From Pseudomonadota bacterium (GTDB lineage Bacteria; Pseudomonadota; Alphaproteobacteria; Sphingomonadales; Sphingomonadaceae), in contig JAFAGN010000245.1 of NCBI GenBank assembly GCA_023422695.1, positions 1 through 5,962 of the forward strand: 5,962 nt of DNA, given 5' to 3'. Below are positions 5,937 to 5,962 of this stretch, in pieces. The notes under the pieces are model-generated. The model searched no databases and had not been told where the DNA came from. It saw only the letters and a program-made list of their open reading frames with translations. How positions within the stretch are numbered: position 1 is the first letter of the stretch; each line of letters begins with the position of its first letter. Both the position numbers and the translations under genes were made by a program.

Positions 5937-5962
5937 TTGCCGCTGCCCTGCTCGCCGTCGCC
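5930..5962 (+). CDS. Start of a downstream gene, probably an exported protein (partial)
   Basis: ATG 5930 opens a frame that overlaps the TBDT stop by seven bases (ATGGTGA) and stays open to the window edge, reading MVIAAALLAVA. A GTG at 5933 in the same frame is an alternative start. A short AGG at 5917-5919 lies ten bases upstream. The hydrophobic, Ala/Leu-rich beginning looks like the core of a signal peptide or membrane anchor. The tight overlap suggests co-translation with the receptor, so the product probably acts on or alongside the imported ligand. Eleven codons are too few for a family call. Confidence 0.45.
   Translation, partial: MVIAAALLAVA

Overview
This is a GC-rich window with strongly GC-biased third codon positions. 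A FecI-type sigma factor, a FecR-type anti-sigma regulator and a large STN-containing TonB-dependent receptor (TBDT) lie side by side. That gene style and codon use suggest an alphaproteobacterium, most likely a sphingomonad (Sphingopyxis/Sphingomonas-like). The assignment is inferred from style; no rRNA or other marker gene is present.

Layout. Positions 1-326 (+) hold the 3' end of an isoaspartyl peptidase/L-asparaginase gene of the Ntn-hydrolase type. It starts at about the catalytic threonine and stops roughly 40 residues earlier than its E. coli relative. Convergent to it, 342-1028 (-) encodes a complete YqcI/YcgG-family protein, the family of the heme-dependent N-hydroxylase GntA. A 379-base stretch (1029-1407) separates this from the next gene. 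It contains a stem-loop, a duplicated hairpin arm, an 18-bp perfect palindrome and a possible small ORF whose stop overlaps the sigma-factor start. Then, all on +: FecI-type sigma factor (1408-1989), FecR-type regulator (1986-2945, ATGA overlap), a 63-base gap, the TBDT (3009-5936), and the first codons of another gene (from 5930, overlapping the TBDT stop) that look like the start of a signal peptide.

How the genes work together. Sigma factor, FecR and TBDT form a classical cell-surface signalling module. Ligand binding by the TBDT would be passed from its periplasmic STN domain to the C-terminal periplasmic part of FecR, freeing the sigma factor to transcribe its targets. The cargo cannot be read from the sequence. 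Iron chelates are the usual guess, but in sphingomonads and Asticcacaulis similar modules also accompany lasso-peptide isopeptidases, and the gene starting at the right edge would help decide.

The most notable structural signal is a long, nearly perfect RNA hairpin in the FecR-TBDT gap. It would bury both the TBDT Shine-Dalgarno sequence and its start codon in transcripts reading through from the sigma/FecR genes. The other points of interest are the heme-enzyme neighbour, the small ORF coupled to the sigma gene, and the shortened asparaginase end, which may mark an insertion or rearrangement boundary.
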